Positions 50,960 to 59,686 of a stretch of 64,000 nt of DNA are shown here, in pieces. Origin of the DNA: Levilactobacillus enshiensis. GTDB taxonomy: Bacteria; Bacillota; Bacilli; Lactobacillales; Lactobacillaceae. The notes under the pieces were generated by a model. The model was not told where the DNA came from and did no database searches. It saw only the letters and a program-made list of their open reading frames with translations. The position numbers were made by a program, and so were the translations under genes. The DNA lies in NCBI RefSeq assembly GCF_007115095.1, contig NZ_SULH01000001.1:124001-188000 (forward strand), in the 5' to 3' direction. Position 1 is the stretch's first letter, and the number at the start of each line of letters is the position of its first letter.

Positions 50960-52615
50960 CTATTTGACAAAGTAAGCTTCTTTAAAGTTTGACTGCGTGC
51001 CCACGGTGTTGTACTGCACCCCGTTAAGCTTGGGATTGATCAGGTAGGTGCTAGCGGGCTGTAACAGCGGCGTGACGCCCTGCTGGGTCATCAGGACACC
51101 ATCGGCCTTCAAAAGCGTTTGCCAGCGGTGGACGTTAAATGAAGGGGCGTTGCTGGCTTCTGCAATCAGGCTGTCGTAAGTGGGATTTGACCAGTGACCC
51201 AGATTAGCGGTACTTGAACTGGTGTAGAGCGCCAGCATGGCCAGCGGATCGGCGTATTGTGCGCGTTGCGTGAGAATGGTCAGGTCAGTTTCCAGTGGTC
51301 CCGCTTGTTCTTCAACGGACCAGCCGCGTTGTTTCAATTTGATTGTTAGGCCGGGGAGGGTCGCTTCAAGTTGTTGCTGTAACTTCTTAGCGAGCTTTTT
51401 ACTATTGATCGCATCCAGGTAGCTTACGGACAGTGTGACGTGTTTCGTGCCAATAGACTTGAGTGCTGACTGCCATTCCTTTTTGGCGAGCTTAGGCTGG
51501 TAGGCCATGGTTTTTTGGTTCGGTTGTGCTGCGGCAAAATCAGCGGTTCCCCGTTGACCGCGGCTGAGTCCGGCTGGAACGATGCCCTGTGCTGGCAGGG
51601 AGGTGCTACCATAGGAAGCCTGGGCCAGCTTTTTCCGGTTGACGGCATGGGAGATGGCCAGGCGGGCAACCCGTTGCTGGAGCAGTTGGTTGACCGTCAT
51701 GTTCGCGCCATTTTGACGATAGGCGAGTGAGACCATTCTCGAATAAGGGCGTGCCGTGTAGGCAGCTTGTTTTTCATAGTATTTCATATTAGATTGCGAC
51801 CAGAGGCGAACCTCATCTAGGTCACCATTTTGATAGGCGCGCCAAGCCTTTTTGGGATTACGGTAAACGTTAACGTTGATGCGACTGAGGTAGACGTGCT
51901 TGCGATCCCAGTAGTGTGGGTTGGGGACCATGTGCCAATGCGTCTGAGTATTGCCAGTCGTCGCGACCATGAATGGCCCGGCGTAGACTTGATATTGCGG
52001 CTTCGTGGCATAGCGCTTCCCGAATTTTTTGGCGATCCGCTCATTTTGGGGGCCAAATAGGGGATAGGTCAGTCGTTGCGGAAGCTCTGCCATGGGGTGG
52101 TCAAGGTGGACGATTAATGTAAACTTACTAGGCGCACTGACACCAAGCTGCGTCGCGGGCAAGCGGCCGTCGAGGATCTTTCGGGCGTTGTGAATGCCGA
52201 CAAACAGATCGGCATCCGGTGCCTTGGTCTGCGGTGCGAGGGCGCGTTGCCAAGCGTACACGAAATCTTTCGCGGTGATGAGGTCGCCGTTACTCCAATA
52301 GGAATCCTTCCAGAGGTCAAAGGTGTAAGTCGTGCGCGCCTGATTGAGCGTGACCTTTTTAGCGAGGGCCAGTTCAGTTTGACCATCGCCAGTCGCCGAA
52401 AAGAGCCCCTCAATCGTATTATTGAGCCGGCCAAATTGACTCATCTTGTCGGTATCTAAGGTGGTTAAGGGCTGCGACGTGGAAAGGTTAAGCACCTGAT
52501 TCTTTGTCATGACCCCTTTACTATCACTGGGCGACATCGTTTCTTGAACGACGGTGCACCCGGTCAGCCCAACACATAGTAGCAGGCCAATTAAAAAGAT
52601 TCCCCAATGCTTCAC
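50960..52615 (-). CDS. OppA-family peptide-binding lipoprotein, second paralogue
   Basis: A 551-residue SBP family 5 lipoprotein with lipobox LTGC (Cys20 from the GTG start). TYTFDLWKDSYWSNGDLITAKDFVYAWQRAL is the family signature. It shares YPLFGPQNERIAKKFGKRYATKPQYQVYAGPF with the oppA at 38643. GTG 52615 is preferred because GGAG lies 8 bp upstream and the signal peptide then has standard length; ATG 52639 is an alternative. No Cys leader precedes it, so the two OppA paralogues are controlled differently. Monocistronic; no permease genes nearby. Confidence 0.9.
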   Translation of the reverse strand: MKHWGIFLIGLLLCVGLTGCTVVQETMSPSDSKGVMTKNQVLNLSTSQPLTTLDTDKMSQFGRLNNTIEGLFSATGDGQTELALAKKVTLNQARTTYTFDLWKDSYWSNGDLITAKDFVYAWQRALAPQTKAPDADLFVGIHNARKILDGRLPATQLGVSAPSKFTLIVHLDHPMAELPQRLTYPLFGPQNERIAKKFGKRYATKPQYQVYAGPFMVATTGNTQTHWHMVPNPHYWDRKHVYLSRINVNVYRNPKKAWRAYQNGDLDEVRLWSQSNMKYYEKQAAYTARPYSRMVSLAYRQNGANMTVNQLLQQRVARLAISHAVNRKKLAQASYGSTSLPAQGIVPAGLSRGQRGTADFAAAQPNQKTMAYQPKLAKKEWQSALKSIGTKHVTLSVSYLDAINSKKLAKKLQQQLEATLPGLTIKLKQRGWSVEEQAGPLETDLTILTQRAQYADPLAMLALYTSSSTANLGHWSNPTYDSLIAEASNAPSFNVHRWQTLLKADGVLMTQQGVTPLLQPASTYLINPKLNGVQYNTVGTQSNFKEAYFVK

Positions 52616-52836
52616 TTTATTCACTCCGTTAGTTGTCATTCTTTCCTGATGATAGGGGAGTCAACCGGTCACGTCAAGACTTAGTTACGTGCTGAGGGGG
52701 CAGTAGCCATGACCGCGTTACGACTTGTGAGGAAAAGCGGTTATGATGACTGGCCGGGCACAATTTGCCCCATCACTTGTTCCAGCCGTAGAAATTAGCT
52801 AGAATAGGAACAATTAGCGATGCGAAGGGACGGAAA

Positions 52837-53982
52837 ATGATGATGGAACACTGGTCAGCAACGACGATTAAGGCGTTTCGCAAGACCCTTTTGGCGTGGT
52901 ATGATCGCGAGGGCCGCGACTTGCCATGGCGGCGAGATCAAGACCCGTATCACGTGTGGGTCAGCGAGGTTATGCTGCAACAGACACAAGTTAAGACGGT
53001 GATTCCGTATTACTTGAACTTTATGGCGATTTTTCCAACGGTTGAAGATTTAGCTGCAGCGGATCAAGAGACCTTATTGAAGGCTTGGCAGGGACTCGGC
53101 TACTACTCGCGGGCCCGTAATTTACAGCGGGCGGCGCAACAGGTGGTGCACGACTATCATGGCAAATGGCCGGAAACGGCAGCCGGGTTAGCTGATTTGA
53201 CTGGCATCGGTCCTTACACGTCTTGTGCCATTGCCAGTATTGCGTTTGGCGAAGTCGTCCCGGCGGTTGATGGCAATGCTTTTCGTGTCTTTAGTCGGCT
53301 TTTGATGATTGAAGACGACATTGCCAAGCCCCAGACGCGTCAGTTATTTGAGCAAATTATTCAACCGATTGTTGACCCCGACCGACCAGGTGCATTCAAC
53401 CAAGCCATCATGGATCTGGGGTCGAGCTACATGACCAGTAAAAATCCAGATACGGCACATTCACCAGTTAAGGCGTTTGATGCGTCATTTAAGGCGAACC
53501 GCGTGCTTGATTTTCCCGTGAAGACAAAAGCGCCACGTCCCAAGTTGATGCCCTACTATGCCGTCATCGTGCAATCGCCAACAGGGTATCTGCTCACGCA
53601 ACGAACGACTCAAGAAATGTTGGCGGGGTACTGGACCTTCCCACTATTTCTGCAGGCCGACCTTCAAGACGAGGCTGCTACCGAACCAGCCGACCTAGCG
53701 ACTGATATCGCCACCTTAGAGCAACGCTGGGCGACCGAGTACCAAGTACCAGTGAAGTTGTCTCCGGTGGGCGGCCAACCGGTTAGCCACACGTATACCC
53801 ACCAACGTTGGCAGGTCAAGTTACTAATGGCCACCCTAACGACAACGCCCAAGCTGACCTTTTACCCCGGAAAATGGATTCCGGCTGAACAGATTGCGGC
53901 GTTACCGCTACCTAAGGTACAGGAAAAAATAATGGCGCGTTACGAAAAGCAAGGTTTTCCAGATGCATTTGGGAGGAATTAG
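52837..53982 (+). CDS. mutY: Adenine DNA glycosylase MutY lacking the Fe-S cluster
   Basis: A 381-residue MutY. HhH glycosylase domain with catalytic Glu44 (WVSEVMLQQTQV), LTGIGPYTS hairpin (121-129) and Asp145 (VPAVDGNAFR). C-terminal NUDIX-like 8-oxoG recognition domain with VSHTYTHQRW. It removes A opposite 8-oxoguanine. The usual CX6CX2CX5C after MDLGS is missing: the segment reads YMTSKNPDTAHSPVKAFDASF with no cysteine. ATG with AAGGGACGG upstream. Clusterless MutY forms have been reported from lactobacilli. Confidence 0.93.
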   Translation: MMMEHWSATTIKAFRKTLLAWYDREGRDLPWRRDQDPYHVWVSEVMLQQTQVKTVIPYYLNFMAIFPTVEDLAAADQETLLKAWQGLGYYSRARNLQRAAQQVVHDYHGKWPETAAGLADLTGIGPYTSCAIASIAFGEVVPAVDGNAFRVFSRLLMIEDDIAKPQTRQLFEQIIQPIVDPDRPGAFNQAIMDLGSSYMTSKNPDTAHSPVKAFDASFKANRVLDFPVKTKAPRPKLMPYYAVIVQSPTGYLLTQRTTQEMLAGYWTFPLFLQADLQDEAATEPADLATDIATLEQRWATEYQVPVKLSPVGGQPVSHTYTHQRWQVKLLMATLTTTPKLTFYPGKWIPAEQIAALPLPKVQEKIMARYEKQGFPDAFGRN

Positions 53983-54055
53983 TTTCCGTGGTCCCCAAAT
54001 TGCAGTATCATCTAATTAATTAGGACAAACCGGTTTGATGAGGGAGTGACAAATC

Positions 54056-54376
54056 ATGCAAACAGTTTTTGATGTGTTGAAATTTATTTCGGTCAATCAC
54101 CAAGAAGTTGAGAGCCATCAGGTCGTAGTAACTGATCCAGTTGGGAAGCCCAACGGTTTATTAACGGATCTACTACATGATTTAATTAATAATGCACTGT
54201 TATTTGTAACCCTGAAAGATGTCAGTTCAGCAACTGAACTTATCGAACATTTACGGACGCACACCCCGATGCCAGCGGATGTGTTGGCAGAATACGCAAA
54301 GATTTTAACGGAAGAGTGTTACGGCTTGAACTTTGCTCCTCAAAAGGGGCAAATTGAATTGATCGTTCACCGCTAA
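54056..54376 (+). CDS. Conserved protein of unknown function
   Basis: A 106-residue soluble, mildly acidic protein (MQTVFDVLKFISVNHQEVESHQ...). No family is recognised. AGGGAG is 8 bp before the ATG. It lies 17 bp before a hydrolase gene, so both are probably one operon. The alternating helix pattern suggests a compact helical fold. Confidence 0.72.
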   Translation: MQTVFDVLKFISVNHQEVESHQVVVTDPVGKPNGLLTDLLHDLINNALLFVTLKDVSSATELIEHLRTHTPMPADVLAEYAKILTEECYGLNFAPQKGQIELIVHR

Positions 54377-54393
54377 CTTGAGGAGGGCTGAGC

Positions 54394-55005
54394 GTGGCTG
54401 AATCAGACTTAATTGAGACGGCACCGGGAGCCAATACGGCACCCCCGTTGTTGTTGCTACAAGGTACGGGTGGCACGAATGAAGAGATGCTAACGTTTGG
54501 TCGCCGGCTAGCACCACAAAGTCCGCTGATTACGATTGCTGGTCGAATCGGTGTTGGTGCCCAGCGCCAATATTTCCAACAGACGGCTAGTCAAGCAGCG
54601 AACCCCAAACAGATTTCGCGAGAAGCGGCTTGGTTGGGGGCAACGGTCGAACAGATCTGTCAACGCCATCGTTGGTCACTTGATGATTTAGTGGTGGTCG
54701 GTTATTCGAATGGCGCTACAATGGCGGCCTATGGTGTGCAAATGGGACTGCTTCCTGGGCAAATCGCAATTTTATTTCATCCGCTACGTGTGGCCGTGCC
54801 CATGGCCATCAAGCGGCCAGGGTATCGGGTCTGGCTATCAGCCGGTCAACACGACCCATTGGTGCGGGTGGCAACGGTCCAACAAGTGGCGGCAGACTGC
54901 GAACGCGCGGGGATGACGACCACTGTAGAAGTGACGGGGGGAACCCACCAATTGACCCCGCAGGAAGTCATGGCTGCCCACAATTGGTTAGCAGAAAATT
55001 ATTGA
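54394..55005 (+). CDS. Alpha/beta hydrolase (carboxylesterase/phospholipase-like)
   Basis: A 203-residue hydrolase of the YpfH/carboxylesterase type. Nucleophile Ser105 in VGYSNGA, Asp154 in AGQHDPLV and His185 in GGTHQL form the triad; [13 protein letters not shown] near 20-32 is the oxyanion loop. Small-molecule ester or lysophospholipid substrates are likely. GTG 54394 with GAGGAGGG upstream. Confidence 0.88.
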   Translation: MAESDLIETAPGANTAPPLLLLQGTGGTNEEMLTFGRRLAPQSPLITIAGRIGVGAQRQYFQQTASQAANPKQISREAAWLGATVEQICQRHRWSLDDLVVVGYSNGATMAAYGVQMGLLPGQIAILFHPLRVAVPMAIKRPGYRVWLSAGQHDPLVRVATVQQVAADCERAGMTTTVEVTGGTHQLTPQEVMAAHNWLAENY

Positions 55006-55195
55006 CCGATATTTAAAAACTCATAGACTTTTTAGCACTTTCCATTTGCTATTATCGGAAATACCTGTTATCCTATGGTTAATGTATTTATGGTTCGGAA
55101 GTTTTAAAGGCTCGACGTTCTTTAAGAATGGCTCCTTTTTACCCCAGCTTTCAAATGCAAATATATTGCGCTATGCGCACGGAGGTTTCATTCTT

Positions 55196-55399
55196 ATGGA
55201 ACAAGGTACTGTTAAATGGTTCAACGCTGATAAAGGTTACGGCTTCATCACTTTGGAAAACGGCTCAGACGTTTTCGTTCACTTCTCTGCTATCAACAGT
55301 GAAGGCTTCAAGACTCTTGAAGAAGGCCAACACGTATCCCTTGATGTAGAACAAGGCGACCGTGGCCCACAAGCTGCTAACGTTTCGGTTGTTGACTAA
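55196..55399 (+). CDS. csp: Cold-shock protein
   Basis: A 67-residue cold-shock protein: [30 protein letters not shown] shows RNP1 (KGYGFI) and RNP2 (VFVHF). It binds single-stranded RNA and DNA and prevents RNA structure. ATG 55196 with GGAGG 10 bp upstream. The 190-bp untranslated region before it is long, as usual for temperature-controlled csp mRNAs. A terminator follows. Confidence 0.96.
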   Translation: MEQGTVKWFNADKGYGFITLENGSDVFVHFSAINSEGFKTLEEGQHVSLDVEQGDRGPQAANVSVVD

Positions 55400-55420
55400 T
55401 TTATTAGCCTAATCGAGTCG

Positions 55421-55456
55421 AAAAAAGTCATCGACATTTTGTCGGTGGCTTTTTTG
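55421..55456 (+). terminator. Terminator after csp
   Basis: AAAAGTCATCGAC pairs with GTCGGTGGCTTTT (G-T pairs), continuing into TTTTTT. Confidence 0.85.
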
Positions 55457-55512
55457 TTTCTAAAAAATAAAAAAGCGTTCGGTCGCATCCGAGCGCTGGG
55501 ATAGAGATAGGG

Positions 55513-55662
55513 CTAACTTAACCGTCGATCAGAATTGTTGTGGAATTTGTCGTGATTGGCAAGGTGCTTGCTCTTTTGACGAAAAGCAGCCCGATCGTTC
55601 AGGTACAATTGACCTAGTGCGGCGATTACAATAATTAGTAAAATGGCAATAACAGCATGCAT
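55513..55662 (-). CDS. Small single-span membrane protein (49 aa)
   Basis: A 49-residue frame begins MHAVIAILLIIVIAALGQLY, a clear transmembrane helix, and ends in a charged tail (LNDRAAFRQKSKHLANHDKFHN). GGGGGG lies 7 bp before the ATG. Stop codon TAG at 55513-55515. Hydrophobic start plus basic, soluble end suggests a Nin-Cout small protein; the function is unknown. The strong amphiphilic pattern makes chance unlikely. Confidence 0.6.
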   Translation of the reverse strand: MHAVIAILLIIVIAALGQLYLNDRAAFRQKSKHLANHDKFHNNSDRRLS

Positions 55663-55915
55663 AGAAATTCCCCCCATCAACTTTAGGTTACAGTTATATT
55701 ATCTTAATGTTACAGGAATATTGCAAGCCATTTGCCTAAAAAAATGATTTCTTCAGAGGATCGTAACTTCTGGAAACAATTGGTTGATGAGCTAAAGGGT
55801 GAGTACGCTTAATTATCAATTCCAGGTGGAACAAATCGTTGCTGCACTTGAGGTTAGGTAACTGAGCGTCTTTTGCGGGATAACCAGCACTGATAAGGTG
55901 GTCGCAATTGCGCGT

Positions 55916-56221
55916 TTACTTTGAGGTTGAGGAACTCTCTCGCTGTTTAGAAGCGTCTTTCTTCGCTGACTCTTGCTTCTCCTTGTGCTTTTTTTGCGCT
56001 TTCCGAACCTGATTGGAAATCTGGTTGGTGGGACTGACCGTTGCCTTGCCAGACAGGTTAGAGACAGGATAGGCAATGAAGAGGACAATGGCAGCGATAA
56101 TTAGGTATTTAATATTTTGCTTTCGTTCACCCAGTGCCTGTGTAATTTGGAAGAAGTAGTAGATCAGCGTGATGGCTGCGAAAAAGACGACAACTTCGGC
56201 ACCAATATGAATGTAGGTCAT
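55916..56221 (-). CDS. Small membrane protein with charged tail
   Basis: A 101-residue protein with two membrane spans (about 5-25 and 42-60), then a Lys/Ser/Gln-rich tail (AQKKHKEKQESAKKDASKQRESSS). It does not match a family I know. ATG 56221 with GGGGGTG upstream; a longer frame to 56278 is possible. Monocistronic, close to tRNA-Arg on the other strand. Confidence 0.65.
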   Translation of the reverse strand: MTYIHIGAEVVVFFAAITLIYYFFQITQALGERKQNIKYLIIAAIVLFIAYPVSNLSGKATVSPTNQISNQVRKAQKKHKEKQESAKKDASKQRESSSTSK

Positions 56222-56303
56222 GAGGAACACCCCCGGGTAGTTTAGCCCAACTTTAGCCGAAAGCAGGGGGAGCGTCAACTAACCACTCCCTTAATATCTG
56301 GAA

Positions 56304-56332
56304 TTGACACGGCGCATTGGCTTCTCTATAAT
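56304..56332 (+). promoter_or_regulatory. Consensus promoter of tRNA-Arg
   Basis: TTGACA (56304-56309), exactly 17 bp, TATAAT (56327-56332): a full match to the sigma-A consensus, as expected for a tRNA gene starting 25 bp after the predicted start site. Confidence 0.9.
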
Positions 56333-56363
56333 TAAGAGGTTGTTGGTTATCAGACCACATTAG

Positions 56364-56437
56364 GTCGCAATAGCTCAGCTGGATAGAGCAACGGTCTTCT
56401 AAACCGTAGGTCGAGGGTTCGAATCTCTCTTGCGACA
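56364..56437 (+). tRNA. tRNA-Arg (anticodon TCT)
   Basis: A 74-base cloverleaf: acceptor GTCGCAA/TTGCGAC, D loop AGCTCAGCTGGATAGAGC, anticodon stem ACGGT/ACCGT with loop CTTCTAA (anticodon TCT, reads AGA/AGG), T loop GGTTCGAATC. CCA is not encoded. The 3' end is free of integrated elements: an R3 repeat follows 40 bp downstream. Confidence 0.96.
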
Positions 56438-56474
56438 TCAATTGAATGAGGTAAACGTGAAGAAGAGTGGAATA

Positions 56475-56612
56475 TCAGACGGTTAGTTTGCGAGTTAAGC
56501 GCAACAATCTGTCTGGTGGCGCACGTTTCGACATGATCATGGCAAAAAAATCAGTTTTTTCAGAAGGAGCCTTCTGAAAAAGCTGATTTTTTGAGTTATG
56601 TCCCAGACTTTT
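56475..56612 (-). repeat. Dispersed hairpin repeat R3, copy 3 (inverted), with terminator
   Basis: Inverted relative to copies 1 and 2. Contains AATCAGTTTTTTCAGAAG/CTTCTGAAAAAGCTGATTTTTT, which also terminates tRNA transcription, and shares GAGTTATGTCCC and AGCGCAACAA with the others. It lacks the GAGAACAGG insertion seen in copy 2. Confidence 0.75.
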
Positions 56613-56694
56613 GGATTAAAAATAGTGTTAAAAAAGACGATTCGGAAGCGATAGATGCACGGATTCCCAATCGTCAGTTAGCAAGTTACTTAAC

Positions 56695-56934
56695 TTAATC
56701 TTCGTATTGGCCGACAACGGGCAGATTTTTTAAGACCTTCCGCCCATGAGGGGATTGACCGTCGATAACACTAGTCAGTTCCTGGCCAGCGAGATTGCCG
56801 TGGTGCTTGCCACCAGCCCAAGCATCAACGCCGGTGACATCGTAGACAACACCAGCAACCGCAACATAAGCCGGTTGACCGTCTTGACCGTTAAACTTCG
56901 CTAATTCAGTTTGATTAAATACTTTTTCACTCAC
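56695..56934 (-). CDS. Small cytochrome b5-like heme/steroid-binding domain protein
   Basis: A 79-residue soluble single-domain protein: KVFNQTELAKFNGQDGQPAYVAVAGVVYDVTGVDAWAGGKHHG is the cytochrome b5 / MAPR-type fold start. The classic HPGG is replaced by GGKHHG, so heme ligation may use these His or none. GTG 56934 is chosen with AGGTGG 8 bp upstream. It may bind heme, a steroid-like ligand or serve electron transfer. Monocistronic. Confidence 0.8.
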   Translation of the reverse strand: MSEKVFNQTELAKFNGQDGQPAYVAVAGVVYDVTGVDAWAGGKHHGNLAGQELTSVIDGQSPHGRKVLKNLPVVGQYED

Positions 56935-57209
56935 AAGACTCACCACCTATTTGATTTACACCAATAGTAAACTGTCTTATCTAATAATACAAGCAATTTG
57001 GTTTTCAGGCGATAAGTGGAACTGCAAACTGGTAGGGTGGTTTTGAAAATCGTAGCTGATTAGCAGTCATAGGTGACGGATTGGGATTAGTTTACGCCGA
57101 CGCAGCGTGACTTGCCCAATCGAAACGAGCCAGACTTTGCCGGCAAGCTTTCGTAGATTTTGTGATACAGTAAATGCAACAATAGGAAGCATAAAGGAGT
57201 TGAGGGGGC

Positions 57210-57902
57210 ATGAAGACCCTAGTATTAGTTTCACATCCCCAATTGGCCGATTCGACCAGCCAGCAATTTTTAAAGGCCAGTTTACCGGTGAAAAATGTGA
57301 CTTGGGAACATCTGGAGAGTCAGGGGACGTTCGATGTCGCACGGGAGCAAAGCCAGCTCCGGCAGGCTGACCGAATCATCTTGCAATTTCCGCTGTACTG
57401 GTATGCAGCGCCGGCTGGTCTAAAGCAGTGGGAGGATTCGGTGCTGACGCGAACGTTCGTGTATGGTGACCACCGTTTTCCTTTGACTGATAAGGAATTG
57501 GGTATTGTGGTGACAACGGGCATGCCAGAAAAAGCCTTCCAACGAGGCGGGGCAGAAGGCCTCACATTGGACGCGGCTTTGGCACCACTGGCTGCAGTCG
57601 CTGAACGCGCGCACATGCGGTGGTTACCGACCTTTCCCATTTATCAATTTAGCTATCTGGAGGAACCAGAAAAATTGCAATTGGTCGTGGACTATCAGCG
57701 CTACCTCACGCAGGAACAGCCGGATGGCCTAGAGCAGCGCCAAGCTTGGTTTGCCCATAGGCTACCCGCCATGATTGATCAGTTGCCGCCAGAACAACAG
57801 GCGACCGGTCGATTGATTCAGGCGGAATTTGAGCAGCAAAAAGACGATATTGAGGCATTGGCCGATACGCTGGCGATGATTAAGGAGCAGGAAGATGACT
57901 GA
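57210..57902 (+). CDS. NAD(P)H dehydrogenase, flavodoxin-like (KefF/MdaB family)
   Basis: A 230-residue flavodoxin-fold quinone reductase. MKTLVLVSHPQLADSTSQQ holds the FMN phosphate loop, LQFPLYWYAAPAGLKQWEDSVL and VVTTGMPEKAFQRGG are diagnostic. It reduces quinones by two electrons, or senses them. A C-terminal extension (about 195-230) is helical and charged. ATG with GAGTTGAGGGGG upstream. It overlaps a 59-residue frame by 8 bases. Confidence 0.9.
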   Translation: MKTLVLVSHPQLADSTSQQFLKASLPVKNVTWEHLESQGTFDVAREQSQLRQADRIILQFPLYWYAAPAGLKQWEDSVLTRTFVYGDHRFPLTDKELGIVVTTGMPEKAFQRGGAEGLTLDAALAPLAAVAERAHMRWLPTFPIYQFSYLEEPEKLQLVVDYQRYLTQEQPDGLEQRQAWFAHRLPAMIDQLPPEQQATGRLIQAEFEQQKDDIEALADTLAMIKEQEDD

Positions 57903-58074
57903 GCAAGCAGAATGGTTACACACGCAGATTAAGACGCTGGCCAGTCAACAGGCGCAATTCACTGACCGGGCATTTTGGGTAGCATTAGACAAGTTGATTG
58001 CGGAACAGGATCGGCGGCATGATCAATTGCAGGGAGAGGTCGATGGTCGGACTTGGCGACCGGATCGTTGGTGA
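57895..58074 (+). CDS. Small protein (59 aa) co-transcribed with the quinone reductase
   Basis: ATG 57895 overlaps the end of the reductase gene by 8 bases and has AAGGAGCAG upstream. The peptide (MTEQAEWLHTQIKTLASQQA...RTWRPDRW) is amphipathic helix-like, rich in Gln, Trp and charged residues. No family recognised. The overlap and ribosome binding site support expression. Confidence 0.55.
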   Translation: MTEQAEWLHTQIKTLASQQAQFTDRAFWVALDKLIAEQDRRHDQLQGEVDGRTWRPDRW

Positions 58075-58081
58075 GTAATCG

Positions 58082-58188
58082 TGCCGTTAAATTAGTCTAA
58101 ATGGGCGCAGTACGGCTGTCAGGAATTCCGCCTGCTGTGGGGACGCTTCAGACTGGAAAAACACCAGTCTTCTCGCTCGCTTTGAAGC
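58082..58188 (-). repeat. Dispersed repeat R2, copy 2 (inverted)
   Basis: Reverse complement aligns with 11066-11173 over about 107 bp at high identity, including the hairpin AGACTGG/CCAGTCT. Frames drawn through it are not genes. Confidence 0.8.
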
Positions 58189-58254
58189 TTTCGACCCTTA
58201 GTCGGAGATGCTAAAAGAGCCATGACAACCGTCACAGCTCCTCTGATAGAAATT

Positions 58255-59073
58255 TTAATAGTCGCGATTTTGAGCGGCCCAGTGATTGACGGGGCCAAAT
58301 TTGTGACCAACTTCAATGGGACTCCCGATGGCCGTATTAACAAACTGCTTGGCAATTTCGATGGCGCGCTTCATGGGTGTTCCCTTAGCTAGTTCAGCGG
58401 TGATACATGCTGAAAGCGAGTCGCCGGTACCGTTGACCCGGTCGGTTTGGTGGTAAGGTTCACTTAACCAGAACGCCTCACCGGACTCAAGCAAGACGAA
58501 GTCGCGGACCTCGGTTTGGTCAGTGTTGGCGTGACTGCCCTTAGCGATGATATTTTTGGCGCCCATTTGTTGCATCTTATGGGCTGCCTTGACCATATCG
58601 TCGGCGGACGTAATCGTCATTTCAGCGATCTTCTCGGACTCGTAAAAATTTGGCGTGAGAACCGTGGCTAATGGGAGGAGCGCGGTTCGTAATGTCTCGA
58701 AGGCACTTTCTTCCAATAGCTGATTGCCATGTTTGGTCATGATGACCGGATCGACGACCAGTGGGCCGAAATCGGCTTTTTGATAGTTTTTCACGACATC
58801 ATTGATCAATTCTGAATCGGCGAGCATCCCAGTCTTGGCTGCCCGAATGTGGTAATCAGCGGCAAGGTCCGCAAATTCTTGGTCAATGAAGTCAGTGGGC
58901 ATGGGAACACTGGCGTGAATGCCGTAAGAGTTGCCGGCTACGCAAGCGGTAATGACGGACGCCCCGTAAACTTGACGGGCGAAAAAGGTGTGTAAATCGG
59001 CCTGCATACCGGCACTGCCATCGCTATCGGACCCAGCAATGGTGAGGGCTTGTGGATAAGAATTAACAACCAT
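58255..59073 (-). CDS. Hydroxymethylpyrimidine/pyridoxine kinase (ThiD/PdxK family)
   Basis: A 272-residue ribokinase-fold kinase: TIAGSDSDGSAGMQADLHTF (11-30) is the ThiD/PdxK substrate loop, VVDPVIMTKHGNQLL (105-119) binds phosphate and DRVNGTGDSLSACI has the catalytic Asp. It phosphorylates HMP/HMP-P or, as in many lactobacilli without thiamine synthesis, pyridoxal. The start codon 59073 has GGAGG about 11 bp upstream. No thiamine genes or TPP riboswitch are nearby, so vitamin B6 salvage is the better guess. Monocistronic. Confidence 0.9.
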   Translation of the reverse strand: MVVNSYPQALTIAGSDSDGSAGMQADLHTFFARQVYGASVITACVAGNSYGIHASVPMPTDFIDQEFADLAADYHIRAAKTGMLADSELINDVVKNYQKADFGPLVVDPVIMTKHGNQLLEESAFETLRTALLPLATVLTPNFYESEKIAEMTITSADDMVKAAHKMQQMGAKNIIAKGSHANTDQTEVRDFVLLESGEAFWLSEPYHQTDRVNGTGDSLSACITAELAKGTPMKRAIEIAKQFVNTAIGSPIEVGHKFGPVNHWAAQNRDY

Positions 59074-59354
59074 GATTCATCGAACCTCCGCTTTAAATTT
59101 AGAACAGCCTCAGCATAGCATAAATGACTAGGCAAAGGCCAACGATATCGGGTATAAATTTCGTTATACTAACTTGTTCCCGCAAACCAGGTGGGCCAAG
59201 GGATTTACAACGTTGCGGAATAAGCCAATGGTTAGGTGATAGTTGCAAATATGCCAGATATTCCGGCGCCTGTAGGGACCACTCGTGACCTGAGAAACGG
59301 GTATCCAGTTGGGGTCGTTCAGCGGAAAGATTACAGGAATTGGGGGAAGTTGCC

Positions 59355-59651
59355 ATGCGAACAGAAATTATCCGACCATTAAGCTGGTGTTTGGCCGGAA
59401 TTGTTGCCAGTTGGGTTGCTATTATGGGGTCAGTGGGAACGTTGTATCGTTACTTTCCCAACGAACCACTGACTTTAACGTTCGGATTAGCACTAACTGT
59501 GATAAGCTTAATAGGGATTGTTCGTTCTGCACGCCGGGGGCCATGGTGGTGTCTGATACCAACAACGGTGGTTGCAATTGCCGCTACGATTGGAATAATC
59601 ACTGATAGCACGCTGTTACTGCTGGGATTGACAATTTCTGGTTTTTATTGA
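59355..59651 (+). CDS. Small membrane protein of unknown function
   Basis: A 98-residue protein with three hydrophobic spans (about 9-30, 36-55, 65-95). No family recognised. ATG 59355 has GGGGGAAG about 7 bp upstream; a TTG at 59340 is possible. It lies 35 bp before the cytosine deaminase gene, which may be co-transcribed. Confidence 0.65.
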   Translation: MRTEIIRPLSWCLAGIVASWVAIMGSVGTLYRYFPNEPLTLTFGLALTVISLIGIVRSARRGPWWCLIPTTVVAIAATIGIITDSTLLLLGLTISGFY

Positions 59652-59686
59652 AAATGTTCGTTAAATCGATCAGGAGGAAAGTACGC

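Noticed and set aside
56364-56437. tRNA-Arg as an integration site
   Set aside because: No integrase, no repeated 3' tRNA end and no foreign gene block follow within the window.
58119-58355. Minus-strand frame of 78 codons
   Set aside because: It lies half in the R2 repeat and half in the 3' end of the ThiD/PdxK gene in another frame.
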